Shown here piece by piece: positions 11,023-20,930 of a DNA stretch of 64,000 nucleotides. The stretch comes from Brachypterus glaber. Lineage: Eukaryota > Arthropoda > Insecta > Coleoptera > Kateretidae. The notes beneath the pieces were generated by a model. It saw only the letters and a list, made by a program, of their open reading frames with translations, had not been told where the DNA came from and ran no database searches. Numbering within the stretch: the stretch's first letter is position 1; every line of letters begins with the position of its first letter. The stretch is from the NCBI GenBank assembly GCA_958510825.1, contig OY294054.1, forward strand, positions 10,866,019-10,930,018, read 5' to 3'. The position numbers and the translations under genes are program-made.

Positions 11023-11400
11023 ATCAATATCAAATATCTAGGTATTATGCTGGAAAAGAAAATAAAATGAAATAATAACATTGATAAAATACATAGTTAA
11101 ATTAAAAGAGTTTTAACAGTCAAAAGGACTATTTTCATAAGTGTGGCAGCTTACTGGATACGTGTAGGTTTTTGTATTTACAATAATTTGTATTATCATT
11201 ATTAACTATGGTTATATATATTCTTAAAATTATCTAGAAAAGGTAAAGCGTTATCTATCAAACTACATATTTAATGTAACATTTTACCTGTATTTTTTTA
11301 TGCTTATCATTGTAGTTAGAAACCTAACATGTTGTTTAATTTTCAAAACTAATTTAATTAGTTTTTGGTAGGCTATATTTTCTAATTAAAAAAAAAATAA
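11023..11400 (+). pseudogene. Second LINE reverse transcriptase relic
   Basis: From 11023 the frame reads INIKYLGIMLEKKIK, then a TGA in place of the conserved Trp codon. The block is homologous to 10341 on. Later segments also correspond (TTAATGTAAC...CTGTATTTTT...ATGCTTATCATT at about 11268 and about 10770). The pair is therefore either two insertions of one family or an old local duplication with internal length changes. Confidence 0.75.
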
Positions 11401-11768
11401 TTTTAATGAATTTTATAATATTTAAAGTTCTTTATACTTATTATTAGCATGGCTTCACTAAAGAATAAGTACCGATGGTAGCTCTATTTTGCGGCCAGAT
11501 TCGGATTCAGCGGTCATATCTCTAAATGCCAGTTGGTTTTTAAAACAAGAACAGCTGGTATTTGAAACAAAAAAAAATACGTTACCTAGGCTTAAACTTT
11601 AAATGTTTCCGTGCCTATTTTAAGGTTTTAGGTTTTTCATGATATGAGTTACGAAGAATTTAAGTGAAAAATTCTTTAGGGTGCTTTCAAGCATTACTTA
11701 CGTCAAAGGCTAAACCGCTAAGGAATTCAGGTGTACAAACTTTTCCAAACCTGAGACATTTTTCAAAA

Positions 11769-12053
11769 TAACATTACTTTACATGTTTGTTTAACCTCGT
11801 ACTATTCTACTTAATTAAGCATCCCCTAAGTCCAGGACTTGTGTGGGCTAGTAGAAGAGGCAACCACCGGTTTATACTGACTTTCGAACCAGTTTTTTTA
11901 GAGAGTGTCCGTTTCACTTACGCTTTCGTCAAATTTTAATTATTAATTAACTGAAAAGGGCAAATCGGCGCCAGTGAGAATCGAACTCACTCTAGTTGGC
12001 TAGTAGACTTATCATGTACAGACGCGGTAGACCACTACAACAATCTTCCCATG
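11769..12053 (-). mobile_element. tRNA-derived SINE
   Basis: On the minus strand the head has an A-box-like D arm (GTAGTGGTCTAC, 12023-12038) and a B box with T arm (GTGAGTTCGATTCTCAC, about 11974-11990). A body follows with ACTGGTTCGAAAGTCAGT, AGTCCTGGACTTAGGGGATG and CTTAATTAAGTAGAATAGTA, then a tail ending ACATGTAAAGTAATGT. Body and tail recur at 53497-53632 (plus) and 19061-19240 (minus). The 5' acceptor half does not pair with the 3' half, so it is not a working tRNA gene. Confidence 0.8.
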
Positions 12054-12080
12054 ATATAGATATAGAAGAAAAATTTTAAA

Positions 12081-12305
12081 ACCACCTAAAAGATAAAATA
12101 TAATTACACAAAAAATGTTAATATAATTTTTTTTCCATGCTCCTCCCCACTCCCCCAAAATGTATTTTTTTTCTGGATATAACTTTTTATTATTCACAAT
12201 AGAAAAAAAAAGGTGAAAGCCACCTAAAAGGTTAAAAAATACACAGAATAGAAATGTTATAATTTTTTCCATTACGGGATGGAGAGGGGAGCCCCAAAAT
12301 GTAAA
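12081..12305. repeat. Degenerate tandem pair, ~138-bp period
   Basis: The segment starting ACCACCTAAAAGATAAAATA at 12081 and ending CCCCCAAAATGTA is repeated from 12219 (GCCACCTAAAAGGTTAAAAA ... GCCCCAAAATGTA) with substitutions. No function visible. Confidence 0.6.
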
Positions 12306-12837
12306 AACTTGTTTACAGCGATATCCACAGACAATAAAATTACAAAAATATTAATTATCTTAATCAATAATTTATTTTATTTTTTTATTCTCGCTCATTC
12401 TAGACAGATTTTTTTTATGGAGTTTTGCAATTGAAGTACCTACTTTTTATGTATCATTAATCGGTAGGTAATAACCAACGGGCGATTAAGTTTACATTTA
12501 GGGTACCTACTTGGTAGGTACTACGTTTTGGTTTAGCGATTTACGAGCAAATACTAATAATTTAGGAGGTGGTTAAAGCAGTCAAGTAAAAAGTACCGGA
12601 TATGCTTTGTTTTTTTTTACATCCAGCTATTTAAAACTAATCAAATTATTTACAGAACGTTTGTTATTGGATATTTATTCAATTTTAATTAAATTTGGTA
12701 CTTGCTTAGATAGTTTGTGGTTACTTAATATATCCATACAATTCCAATTTATTTATTTTGGACGTGGTTATCAACAGTTACAACGCCCAGAGCTGAAAAT
12801 TTTATTTAAATATCGTTTTTAAACTCATGCTTAAAAA

Positions 12838-13030
12838 ATATTATACGATGGTTTCACACAAAATCCTCAAAAATTACACAAGAATTTTGGGAACATGTTT
12901 TTATCGAGTTTTGAATAACTTTCAAAAAATCCGTTTGTCCATCCGTCCATGTGTCACGTTTTTTGTGGACACGATAATTTAGGAAGGGTGCGTCCGATCC
13001 ACATGCAATTTTTTGGAAAATCAAGTTCTA
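12838..13030 (+). repeat. Family X repeat copy
   Basis: It reads ATTATACGATGGTTTC, later TTTGTCCATCCGTCCATG, GACACGATAATTTAGG and GGAAAATCAAGTTCTAG: the family X order with a contracted GTCC array. A further start of the family (CATTATACGATGG) lies at about 13790. Confidence 0.7.
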
Positions 13031-13985
13031 GTTTTTTTAAATAAAATTCCTTCAATAACTAAAAATTAAAGGAGAGCAATTTTTCATAAAAAAAAAATAA
13101 AAGTGCGATAAAAGCCAAATTTTGAAAAGACAAATGAAAAGACATTACCAATTTTAAAAAAAGGCGCCACTTTTCAAAAAAATATGAAAAATATAAGAAA
13201 AAATTAGATAACAACTATTACGAAAATACTGCAAATTAAAAGGTGCAGCACCACCATATTTTTTTTTAATTTTTGTTTAGCTCTTAATCTCACGAATACA
13301 TCGATATTATACATGATACTTTTAATTTTTAGTGGGACCGGTCCCAAAAAACTGCTTTCTTAGTAAATTTTAGTCAATTTTATTTCAGCAGCGGAAACTA
13401 AATAAATTCTTTCTATTAAGAAAGTCACCTTTTATTTTTTGCTACATTACTGCTAAATTTGGGTAATTTGGTAATAACCACTCTAATGTGCACTTGAGAA
13501 AATGACATTAGCAAATTAAAAAAAACGTTGCATTGTACAGGAAAGAAAGTAAAATAAAAATACATAATTTAAACAAGAAGTAACTAAGTATTGCAAAAAC
13601 AAAACTGTTGCCTCATGATTTGAGAAACTCGTAAGCTACTTTTCTTCTAGCCGTATTACCTATAACCTATTAATCTAAATATTTATAATTATCAAGTTAG
13701 TATTTAAAAATAAATACCTAGCCAACTTGTTGCTGATTTTACAATATTGTACGTATTATTTACTCTGCACGGGCGTAGCTGGAAGAGCATTATACGATGG
13801 TTTTCAAATGTTAAGAAGCCGATCGTCAAAAATTATCATATACCAAAATTATAAACCTACACATTTTTTTTTTTTCGAAAATAGAATTTTTTTTTTAAAT
13901 ATTTAAAAAAAAATCAAAAAAAATGTTATTAAATTCTTGGCGTCAGACAAGCAGGTTAATTTTCGAGAGGGCAATATCGGTTTAC
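13031..13985. other. AT-rich intergenic DNA
   Basis: Nothing recognised apart from the family X start motif near 13790. Confidence 0.5.
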
Positions 13986-14279
13986 CCAAAAAGTCCAAAC
14001 CATACAAGGTTTTATCCAATAAATAGCTTAGAAATTCATATTTTTATTAAAAATTTTAATGACATTTACAAGAAAATAATTTTACAAGTGACAGTTGAGT
14101 GGGTAAAATAAATAATTATCCACTCAATAAAGTAAAAGCCACGCCGGGGGTTTATCTATTTAAAATAAAGCTGGTAATTGTCTCATTATCTGTATGTATT
14201 GGATAAAATATATTATTAAAAAGTAGAAATAAACAGTGAGCTAAAGTGGTTCAAAAAAATTGTATTTTGGACTTTTTGT
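13986..14279. repeat. Possible inverted-repeat element, CAAAAAGTCCAAA ends
   Basis: CCAAAAAGTCCAAACC (13986) is opposed by TTTGGACTTTTTG (14266-14278), and inside TTTTATCCAATAAA (14010) is opposed by TATTGGATAAAA (14198). The arms are otherwise diverged. Tentative MITE call. Confidence 0.4.
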
Positions 14280-15769
14280 CCAAACCATTGCTATAATTTG
14301 TGAGAACTCAATATATTATCCGCTTTGAAACGTGAAGCACTACATTTCTTCAAGGCTTGTTTAATATAGGTCCGTAATAAATTTAGTTATAAATATACAG
14401 TGTAATCGCACACGGGGGAGGGGGGCGGTGTCGACTAAAAATGCACTGGTAGTCTTGAGTTTTTTTTTAATTATTAATTTTTTCTTCAAAAAACAAAAAA
14501 TAAATTCGAGTTATTCTTTTTAGCTCTTTTGAAAAATTCGTCGTGGGCTATAGGTATTTTCTCGGTCTCTTCAAAGAAAATATTTTTTATAAAATTTACT
14601 GTTTGTAAAATACGTGATCTTCATATTTCGAAAAATTTTAGACTGCGGCACTAAATAATTTCTTTCAAATGCCCCGCAACGTAAAATTTAGAATATTTTT
14701 TATTAAAGTGCAATATAAAATATTTCTTCTTTTCAAGAGGTGGTTGAAAAATTTATAACATTTCTCAGAAAAAAATCGCCTGCGGTAAAAAATATCATAT
14801 GTTGAATTTTAAAGTTTATAACAAACTAAAAACCCCGCTAAAAATCTAGCGAGGGCTCGATTTTAAGTTACGCTACTGTAAATATAACATAATGAGCTGC
14901 ATACTTTCACGTAAAAGGTAAAAAACGGTACTTCAAGAAAAATATAGTGAACATTTTGTCGTACCAATAATATTGAAATATTATAAACAAACTAAGTATA
15001 GTCGGTATGTTATAATTGACTAATAGGGTGCTAGATTTTTTCGAGTGCTGCTACTTATTTAGTAAATAAGCAATTAATAAAACGTATAATGAAGTATATT
15101 GTATGAAATACCTTTACAAAGGCTCATTGTTATGTAATATAAATGAATATACAGGAAATATAACAAGGTTTTTGTGTAAATTTTTTATGTATACAGGTAT
15201 CTAATATTTTTTCTGTGCAAATTAAAATAAAATTCTGCAAAAATTATATTTTTTAGGGTTCCGTAGAATCCTATTGTTCTCGCTTGTCTGTCCTTCTGTT
15301 GTTTTATCCCTTAATCGCCCTCTGAATTTTTGACCTACAAAGGTAATCTTGCAAGATCTCGCATAATGCATGTATTTTGCGCTCGATCGTGCAAGAGGAA
15401 ATTAACCAATCAAAACTCTGAGTTATATTTTGGGCACATTTGACTGGTCAATTTCGTTTTCCTACAAATAACAAGTTAACCAATCAAATGCGCACAAAAA
15501 GCCAAAGATTCGATTGGTTAATGGACAAGATTCCCATGTCGCAATTTTGCTATTTTAATTTATATTGTATAGTACTTGGGTAAAACAAACCTTCGTTACT
15601 TAAAAATTACTTTTTTCTACGATCTAATAGAAAAGTTAATAATTCTACAAAAACAAATGAAGTTTTTAGACTTCAAAATAACCTATTTCTTAGTATTTTA
15701 CTTTTCTGCTCGTTACCATGACAGCAAGCAGAAAATAATTTTTTTTTCGCGCGCACAGTGTAGGCAACC
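14280..15769. other. AT-rich intergenic DNA
   Basis: I see no gene. At 15250-15270 there is AGGGTTCCGTAGAATCC, a motif common at the edges of insect repeats. TTAACCAATCAAA occurs in both orientations between 15410 and 15520. At 14640-14800 CTGCGG words resemble the degenerate repeat at 31500-32115. None has boundaries I can set. Confidence 0.45.
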
Positions 15770-15920
15770 GGCATGTCAATCGTAAAACAGCTGTCAGTTA
15801 TATGCGACAAGATGTTGGTCCGCCATTTTCTTAATATGAAATCATTATTTATTTTGAATCAATTCTCAATTTCGTGTGCTAAATTTTTGTGTGCTATATA
15901 TTTAATGTTACGAAGGAATT
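15770..15920 (+). promoter_or_regulatory. Promoter-like segment (CAGCTGTCA, CCGCCATTTTC)
   Basis: The stretch contains GTCAATCGTAAAACAGCTGTCA followed by TCCGCCATTTTCTTAATATG. CCGCCATTTT resembles the YY1/pho-type motif seen downstream of start sites of housekeeping genes. It precedes an ATG at 15921 with a short coding-like frame. No TATA box. Inference only; there is no transcript evidence. Confidence 0.25.
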
Positions 15921-15995
15921 ATGGAGAGTTACTGTGATTAGGATTTTACTTTTACAACAGATTTGCAGAAAATTGTACTCAAGTGCCGCGACCTT
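15921..15995 (+). pseudogene. Possible decayed first coding exon
   Basis: ATG at 15921 opens MESYCD, then TAG at 15939, then in the same frame DFTFTTDLQKIVLKCRDL up to a consensus donor (CTT|GTAAGG, 15996). The composition (acidic start, mixed amphipathic helix, Cys) looks protein-like rather than AT-rich noise, and the frame ends exactly at a donor. The stop at codon 7 makes it a pseudo-exon, a sequencing error, or chance. I do not recognise the protein and found no downstream exon. Confidence 0.3.
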
Positions 15996-16077
15996 GTAAG
16001 GTTACTTACGGTCTGAAATTTACTTATTTATTTATTTATTTTAGATCGTAGAAAAAATGTTGTTTGTATTACGAACG

Positions 16078-16170
16078 CAAAATGTGATTTCTGCTTTCGC
16101 GTGATTGCTGATCTCGACTAGACGCCTCGATCAGCAAATTCCACGCTCAAGCAGAAATCATTCATTTTGC
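16078..16170. repeat. ~90-bp imperfect hairpin
   Basis: CAAAATGTGATTTCTGCTTT (16078) is opposed by AAGCAGAAATCATTCATTTTG, and GATTGCTGATCTCG by CGATCAGCAAATTCC. The loop is about 10 nt around CTAGACGC. Probably a small MITE; a miRNA-like precursor cannot be excluded. Confidence 0.6.
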
Positions 16171-16259
16171 TGTTTTAATACAAAAATAACTATTTTAACA
16201 TTTTCAGTGGGTTTTGAAAATTATTTTCGCTCGGGGCATGATTTTAACATCAGCACGCT

Positions 16260-16272
16260 GTTGCTTAGCAAC
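16260..16272. promoter_or_regulatory. X-box-like palindrome GTTGCTTAGCAAC
   Basis: A 13-bp palindrome fitting the RFX consensus RYYNYYN(1-3)RRNRAC with a 1-nt spacer. It is not next to a supported gene, so function is unproven. Confidence 0.25.
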
Positions 16273-17999
16273 CCGAATGAAAATGGCATTGACTGTCCTA
16301 AAAACATCCGATTGCCTAATATTATCCAGTTTTTGTGGTTATAATCAAAGTGCGTTCTTTATAAAAATAAAAGTAAAGCAAATTAATAAAATACTTTATG
16401 TGGTATATCTGGAAATCCAGATTAAGTGATAAAACTCATATCTCATAAAAATATACATATATTTTTTAATTTATAAATTCCTAATGAAGTTTTATATGAA
16501 AATTTCATGTGATTTCATAAGATTTTTTTTAAGTTTTTATAAGATTTCATGAGTTTTTACAATTAGTGATTGTGTATTGAAACCAGTTTTCATCAGAATT
16601 TTTTTATATATTATTTTAAATAATATAATATATTATTTTGGGCAAATTCGCCTGAATAAATAACTAAAAGAAAAAGTTTTCATCTTTTTTAACTCCATAA
16701 TTAATAGGCCAAAGAAATACCACACTGACCACACAAAAAAAATTGTTTATGAAATAAAATACCACTAATGTCATGTTGAAATTAGTCCGATGTTTTTAGG
16801 ATGCGTTATAGAAACTGCTGATGACTTCATCTTTTTTCCGAAAACTGAAAAATACCCATTTTAAACAGTTTTTTTTCTTTAATGGGTAAACAATGTTTTT
16901 TTGGTGGTTTGGTTAAATACTCTTACGGTGGCCTAAATTACATGGCAATGTTATTTTTTTAAATATGACGCTTATGGACAAAACCTTAAAAAAATATTCT
17001 GAATTGGAAAACCAAATTTTTTTAATAAATTATAGGAGTTTTGTAAAAAAAAAATCGTGGATGCACTTGCACACAGGGGTATTTTTCCGGTATCTAGCTA
17101 CGAACAAAGTCTAGGGGCTCACGTGATTATAAGAGGGTCTAATTAAAAAAATCTTGAAATTCGTGTTATTTAATCCAAACACTATTTTAATTTATTTGCT
17201 TCAGGGGAGGTTCCAATTCTAGGGAAGTCTGAGATCTCTAAAGCCTCCCTAGCTAAAGGCCAGGTAATTTTTACCCTTTTCCCTGGATAAGTACGAACAA
17301 AAATCTCTTTCCAAAAATGTAGGTATGTAAAATTAAAAAAAAATGTAAATTTTTTATAAGCTTATTTTTTAAAAAATATTTTTTTTTTATAATAGGTAGG
17401 ATTATTTTTTTACATATATGTTTATTTTTTAAACAACACTTATTTATTATTATTAAGCCCAGTTTCTTCTATAATAATTTAATTATCATTTCAATAAGCG
17501 AACAATTTTACATAATTTCTTCAAAAAGCACAAAGTTACCTTTACAGTTTAGAAGTTATAAGTTAATTTCTGACTGAAGGACAGACAGATAGACAGAACG
17601 GTCGATTGAGAGCATTTTTTGTTAAAAGTCAAAAAAGAAAAGAAAAATATTCAATGCAATTTTTATTGAATTTAATTAAAACCATATTTAATGAAGAATA
17701 GTGCAACTTGGTATAAAATAAAAATATGTGTGTACACATTAATATGTCAGAAGATTGTTGCATTTTGTAGGTATGCTGCATAGATATTCAGCTGCAAATA
17801 TTATGCGACCTTGGGTTGGTTGCGCTATTGTACAAATTATCGCATACCGATAGAGAATGTCTATTTTTTCTTTCAATTATAAATGCCAAACTGTAATTGC
17901 ATATAAGTATGTACACAAAAGAAAAAGTACACTCTACTGTATAATTAAAAATCTCGAACAAACCTTTTATCCATGGGAGAAAAACCAGGTATTACGGTA
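16273..17999. other. AT-rich intergenic DNA
   Basis: No gene. The stretch 16480-16600 (AATGAAGTTTTATATGAAA, AAGATTTCATGAG) resembles part of the protease's last intron at 62317-62490 and may be a shared old repeat. Confidence 0.45.
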
Positions 18000-18490
18000 A
18001 AATCGAAAAACGGAATTAAATCCAAAATTGCTTTGGCACTTTGACACTTTTCCTTCGAGTATGTGTTACAGAAATAGTGAGAATTTCACCGGTAACTTTC
18101 GAGTTTACTGACTTATCAGTTTTTGGTTTTGGCTAGGCTGTGCCATTGGTGTCAAATGGGTTAAATGTTACGGCACAAATACACTGGGGACATGCGATAT
18201 CCGAACCACAGTCATAGGCACAAAAAACAGTCACGACAAACACTCACACAGGCCACACCGCTACGCAACACAAATTCATCAAATTTCCACTCCAACTCAA
18301 CTAGTTCACTTGGTGCCAGTGTTGCCACAATAATTTTATTAAATTCCGATACCACATTCTCACCTGCGATACTGCTACCTTCCTATTACCCCTACTTTGC
18401 CGACTTATTCTTGCTACATGCATGCAACTGCACTTTTCAGGATTATCCTGCAATTTGCCATTATTCGGAATCCCCAAATTCCTGAAATAA
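18000..18490 (-). other. Less AT-rich island, possible unannotated promoter/5' UTR
   Basis: This stretch is visibly richer in C and G than its surroundings and free of recognised repeats. Read on the minus strand it has GTGTGGCCTGTGTGAGTGTT and then a short ATG frame (MAQPSQNQKLISQ, stop). Open frames of about 100 codons on plus and 64 on minus overlap but show no domain. It may be a promoter or untranslated exon of a gene outside the window; unproven. Confidence 0.25.
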
Positions 18491-18694
18491 ACCACCTATG
18501 ATGACATTATTTCGTAGCTAGAAAATTACGCCGGCCCATAAAAAAAAACAACTTCAATTACTATTAACCTGTCTATATTTTTTGGTGCTAAAAATGAATA
18601 TGTCAATGAAAAACTCGCTGTCCCCCAAAGTACCCCCCTCCCTTCTTATTTAAAAGTGGTTTCAGTCAAATTTGGCTGTTTTGTATATGTTATA

Positions 18695-18933
18695 CTCTGA
18701 TAAAACAGTTTATTTGTGTCAACAAAATATTTGGTTGGATATGGCCAATTGAATTATTTGGTTCTAACAAATAAATTTTATTTTTGTCAATTAAACTAGT
18801 TTGTTCCCATTAGTAAATCATTTTGATATTAAAATATTGTTTAAATAAACTAAATATTTATGTGACTCAAATAAATTTTGTTACAACCAAATAATTTAAT
18901 TGGCCATATCCAAAAAAATCCTTTTTATCAGTG
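18695..18933. mobile_element. TA-flanked MITE (239 bp), CTCTGATAAAACAG ends
   Basis: TA at 18693-18694 and 18934-18935. The left end CTCTGATAAAACAG is opposed by CTTTTTATCAGTG, and TTGGTTGGATATGGCCAATT is opposed by AATTGGCCATATCC. Arms about 90 bp, non-coding. A second copy at 27375-27921 carries another element inside. Confidence 0.85.
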
Positions 18934-19060
18934 TAGTTTTCTACATTCTTATCAAAATTTTATAAGGGCACAACTTCCAAAAATCAATAGTTTAGGAGCT
19001 AGAACATTTTAAAAAGCCTGATTCGGTCCAAATTGGCTGTATTTTGAATATGTTATTTGT

Positions 19061-19240
19061 TTGTTTGATTTAACCTTTACTTAATTAAGCATCCCCTGAG
19101 TCCAGGACTAATAGTAGAGGGAAGTACCGGTTTAACTGACTTTCGAACCAGTAAAGTCACAATTGTGACACCCTGGAGGGTAAGGGTTATAGGGAGTGTC
19201 TCGCCTTCGCCAAATTTCAATAATTCGAAATAATTTGATG
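19061..19240 (-). mobile_element. tRNA-derived SINE, 5'-truncated copy
   Basis: It shares CTTAATTAAGCATCCCCTGA, GTCCAGGACT and GACTTTCGAACCAGT with the SINE at 11769-12053 (same orientation). The tRNA-like head is missing or diverged beyond recognition. Confidence 0.75.
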
Positions 19241-19497
19241 ACATATTAATTCTTTCCAAAACCTTAAAAAATTACCCTAGATCCAAAATTTGTTTATTTT
19301 ATCAAATTCTAATAACTTTCAAAAAGTACGTCTGTTCATAGGTTTAACTGGTGGCTGGGTCCAGCTAAAGAGAAAAACTTTCAGAAAAAAATTAGTATTG
19401 TGAGAGAAAGAACTCTAATGTTCCTGAAATATGAAAAAGTTTTGTGTAGTAATTGTTTCCTTTTAAAGCCTAAACTTCTTGGTTTTTAATGAATTAC

Positions 19498-19612
19498 ACT
19501 CAGAAAATTTCGTTGGCCTTTTAATACTGAATGTTATTTGTTAATACATATTTTTTATTTATATCGCCAACATTGGTATTTAATACTTTACTTGTGATAT
19601 TAAATACTGCAA
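19498..19612. repeat. Family E MITE, solo arm
   Basis: ACTCAGAAAATTTCGTTGGC, ACTGAATGTTATTTGTTAAT, ATATCGCCAACATTGG and TTGTGATATTAAATACTGCA match, in order, the arms of the element at 32513-33157. Only one arm is present. Confidence 0.8.
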
Positions 19613-19941
19613 TTATTTCAAAAAATCTAGAAAATTACTTTGAAAAAGGCCCAACGTTTGGTAAGATGCGATTTCCCCGGATTTCCTCGAGAATTTAAGT
19701 CCAAAGCCGATTATCCTGACACAGTATCAATAATTTTTTTTTGTGCATGGCTAGAAAACGTGACATGGTGATTTTTTTTATTTAAGAAAAGATTAAATCT
19801 GTAATAAAATTGGAGTCAGCCAAAAAATACATTTGTCTCTACATAGAGACAATCGTGGATCAAAAAAAGTTGAGATTTTTTTATAATAAGTCCCAGTAAA
19901 CGTAAAGGTCTATTTTTTTTAAATAAGTTAATTTACGTATA

Positions 19942-20749
19942 CACGGTGTATTTGAAATAGGGTCGGAAATTTTAACAGATGATTCTACATCATAAAATAT
20001 GACAAAAAGTTCCTATAAACATATGTCTAAAAATGCGTCATAAGGGAGCTACGCCCCTTTGAAAGTGGCTAAAAAAATCGGTTTTTATTTAATAACTCAG
20101 GAACCCTTTGAGATATATCAACGAGGTTTTGCACGTCAACTAATTCTACCAAGTCCCATTTTTATGTGTTATTTTCGTGTACTTATTTCAACCAGGGGTG
20201 TGCGAAACGGGGGGGGCTTATCAGTTTTTTGTCCCAAACTTTTTTCTGTGTAACTTTTTTGCAATTTTATTTTTGAAATATGATTTCTCAGGTCAAAATA
20301 CATAAAAAAGTTACTCTTGTTGTAATACTGTAGGATTAACCGTTTTCGAGAAAAATTCATTTGAAGGTGAAATTCCACGGTTCGAGGACGAAAAATTAAA
20401 TACTAAAATGTTGAAAACCAACATTTTAATAAAAAAGTTACACAGAAAAAAGTTTGGGACAAAAAACTGATATGGCCCCCCCGTTTCGCACACCCCTGGT
20501 TTAAATAAGTACGTGAAAATAAAATACAAAGATGGGCCTTATTAGGATTAATTCACGTGCAAAACCTCGTTAATATATCTCAAAGGGTTCCTGAGCTATT
20601 AAATAAAAACCGATTTTTTTAGCCAATTTCAAAGGGGCGTAGCTCCCTTATGACGCATCTTTAGACATATGTTTAAAGGAACTTTTTGTCATATTTTATC
20701 ATGTAGAATCACCTGTTAAAATTTCCGACCCTATTTCAAATACACCCTG
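19942..20749. mobile_element. Foldback element, family B (808 bp, TA target)
   Basis: TA lies on both sides (19940-19941, 20750-20751). CACGGTGTATTTGAAATAGG at the left is opposed by CCTATTTCAAATACACCCTG at the right. The arms match for about 320 bp, including AAGGGAGCTACGCCCCTTTG, TAACTCAGGAACCCTTTGAG, CAGGGGTGTGCGAAACGG and ACTTTTTTCTGTGTAAC. The centre (about 20280-20430) is unique. No transposase. Truncated relatives: 828-940 and 54532-55010. Confidence 0.92.
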
Positions 20750-20796
20750 TATACGTATAATAAACGTTTTTAATAAGCGTTTAATTAATTCCTTCT

Positions 20797-20930
20797 AGGA
20801 GGCAATCCTTTAAGATTTCCTTAGAATTTATTTGAAGATTTTCTAGAAAAATCTAGAAAATTACTTTAAAAAAAAGATTTCCTCGAGAATTTACCTGTAA
20901 ACCTGAATTTCTCATTGGTTTACGCCTGGG
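20797..20930 (-). repeat. MITE fragment, GAATTCAGGTGTACAAA family
   Basis: Contains AGGAGGCAATCCTTTAAGATTT-type repeats (written here in parts: AGGAGGCAATCC, AAGATTTCC) and ends ACCTGTAAACCTGAATTTCT...GGTTTACGCCTGGGG, a diverged reverse copy of the ends seen at 56381. Confidence 0.45.

Noticed and set aside
11940..12053. Functional tRNA gene on the minus strand
   Set aside because: T arm and D arm look right, but the acceptor halves do not pair and the body continues into a SINE shared with two other loci.
18165..18485. 106-codon plus-strand frame
   Set aside because: No domain, Ser/His-rich without pattern, overlapping minus frame of similar length; kept only as a compositional island.
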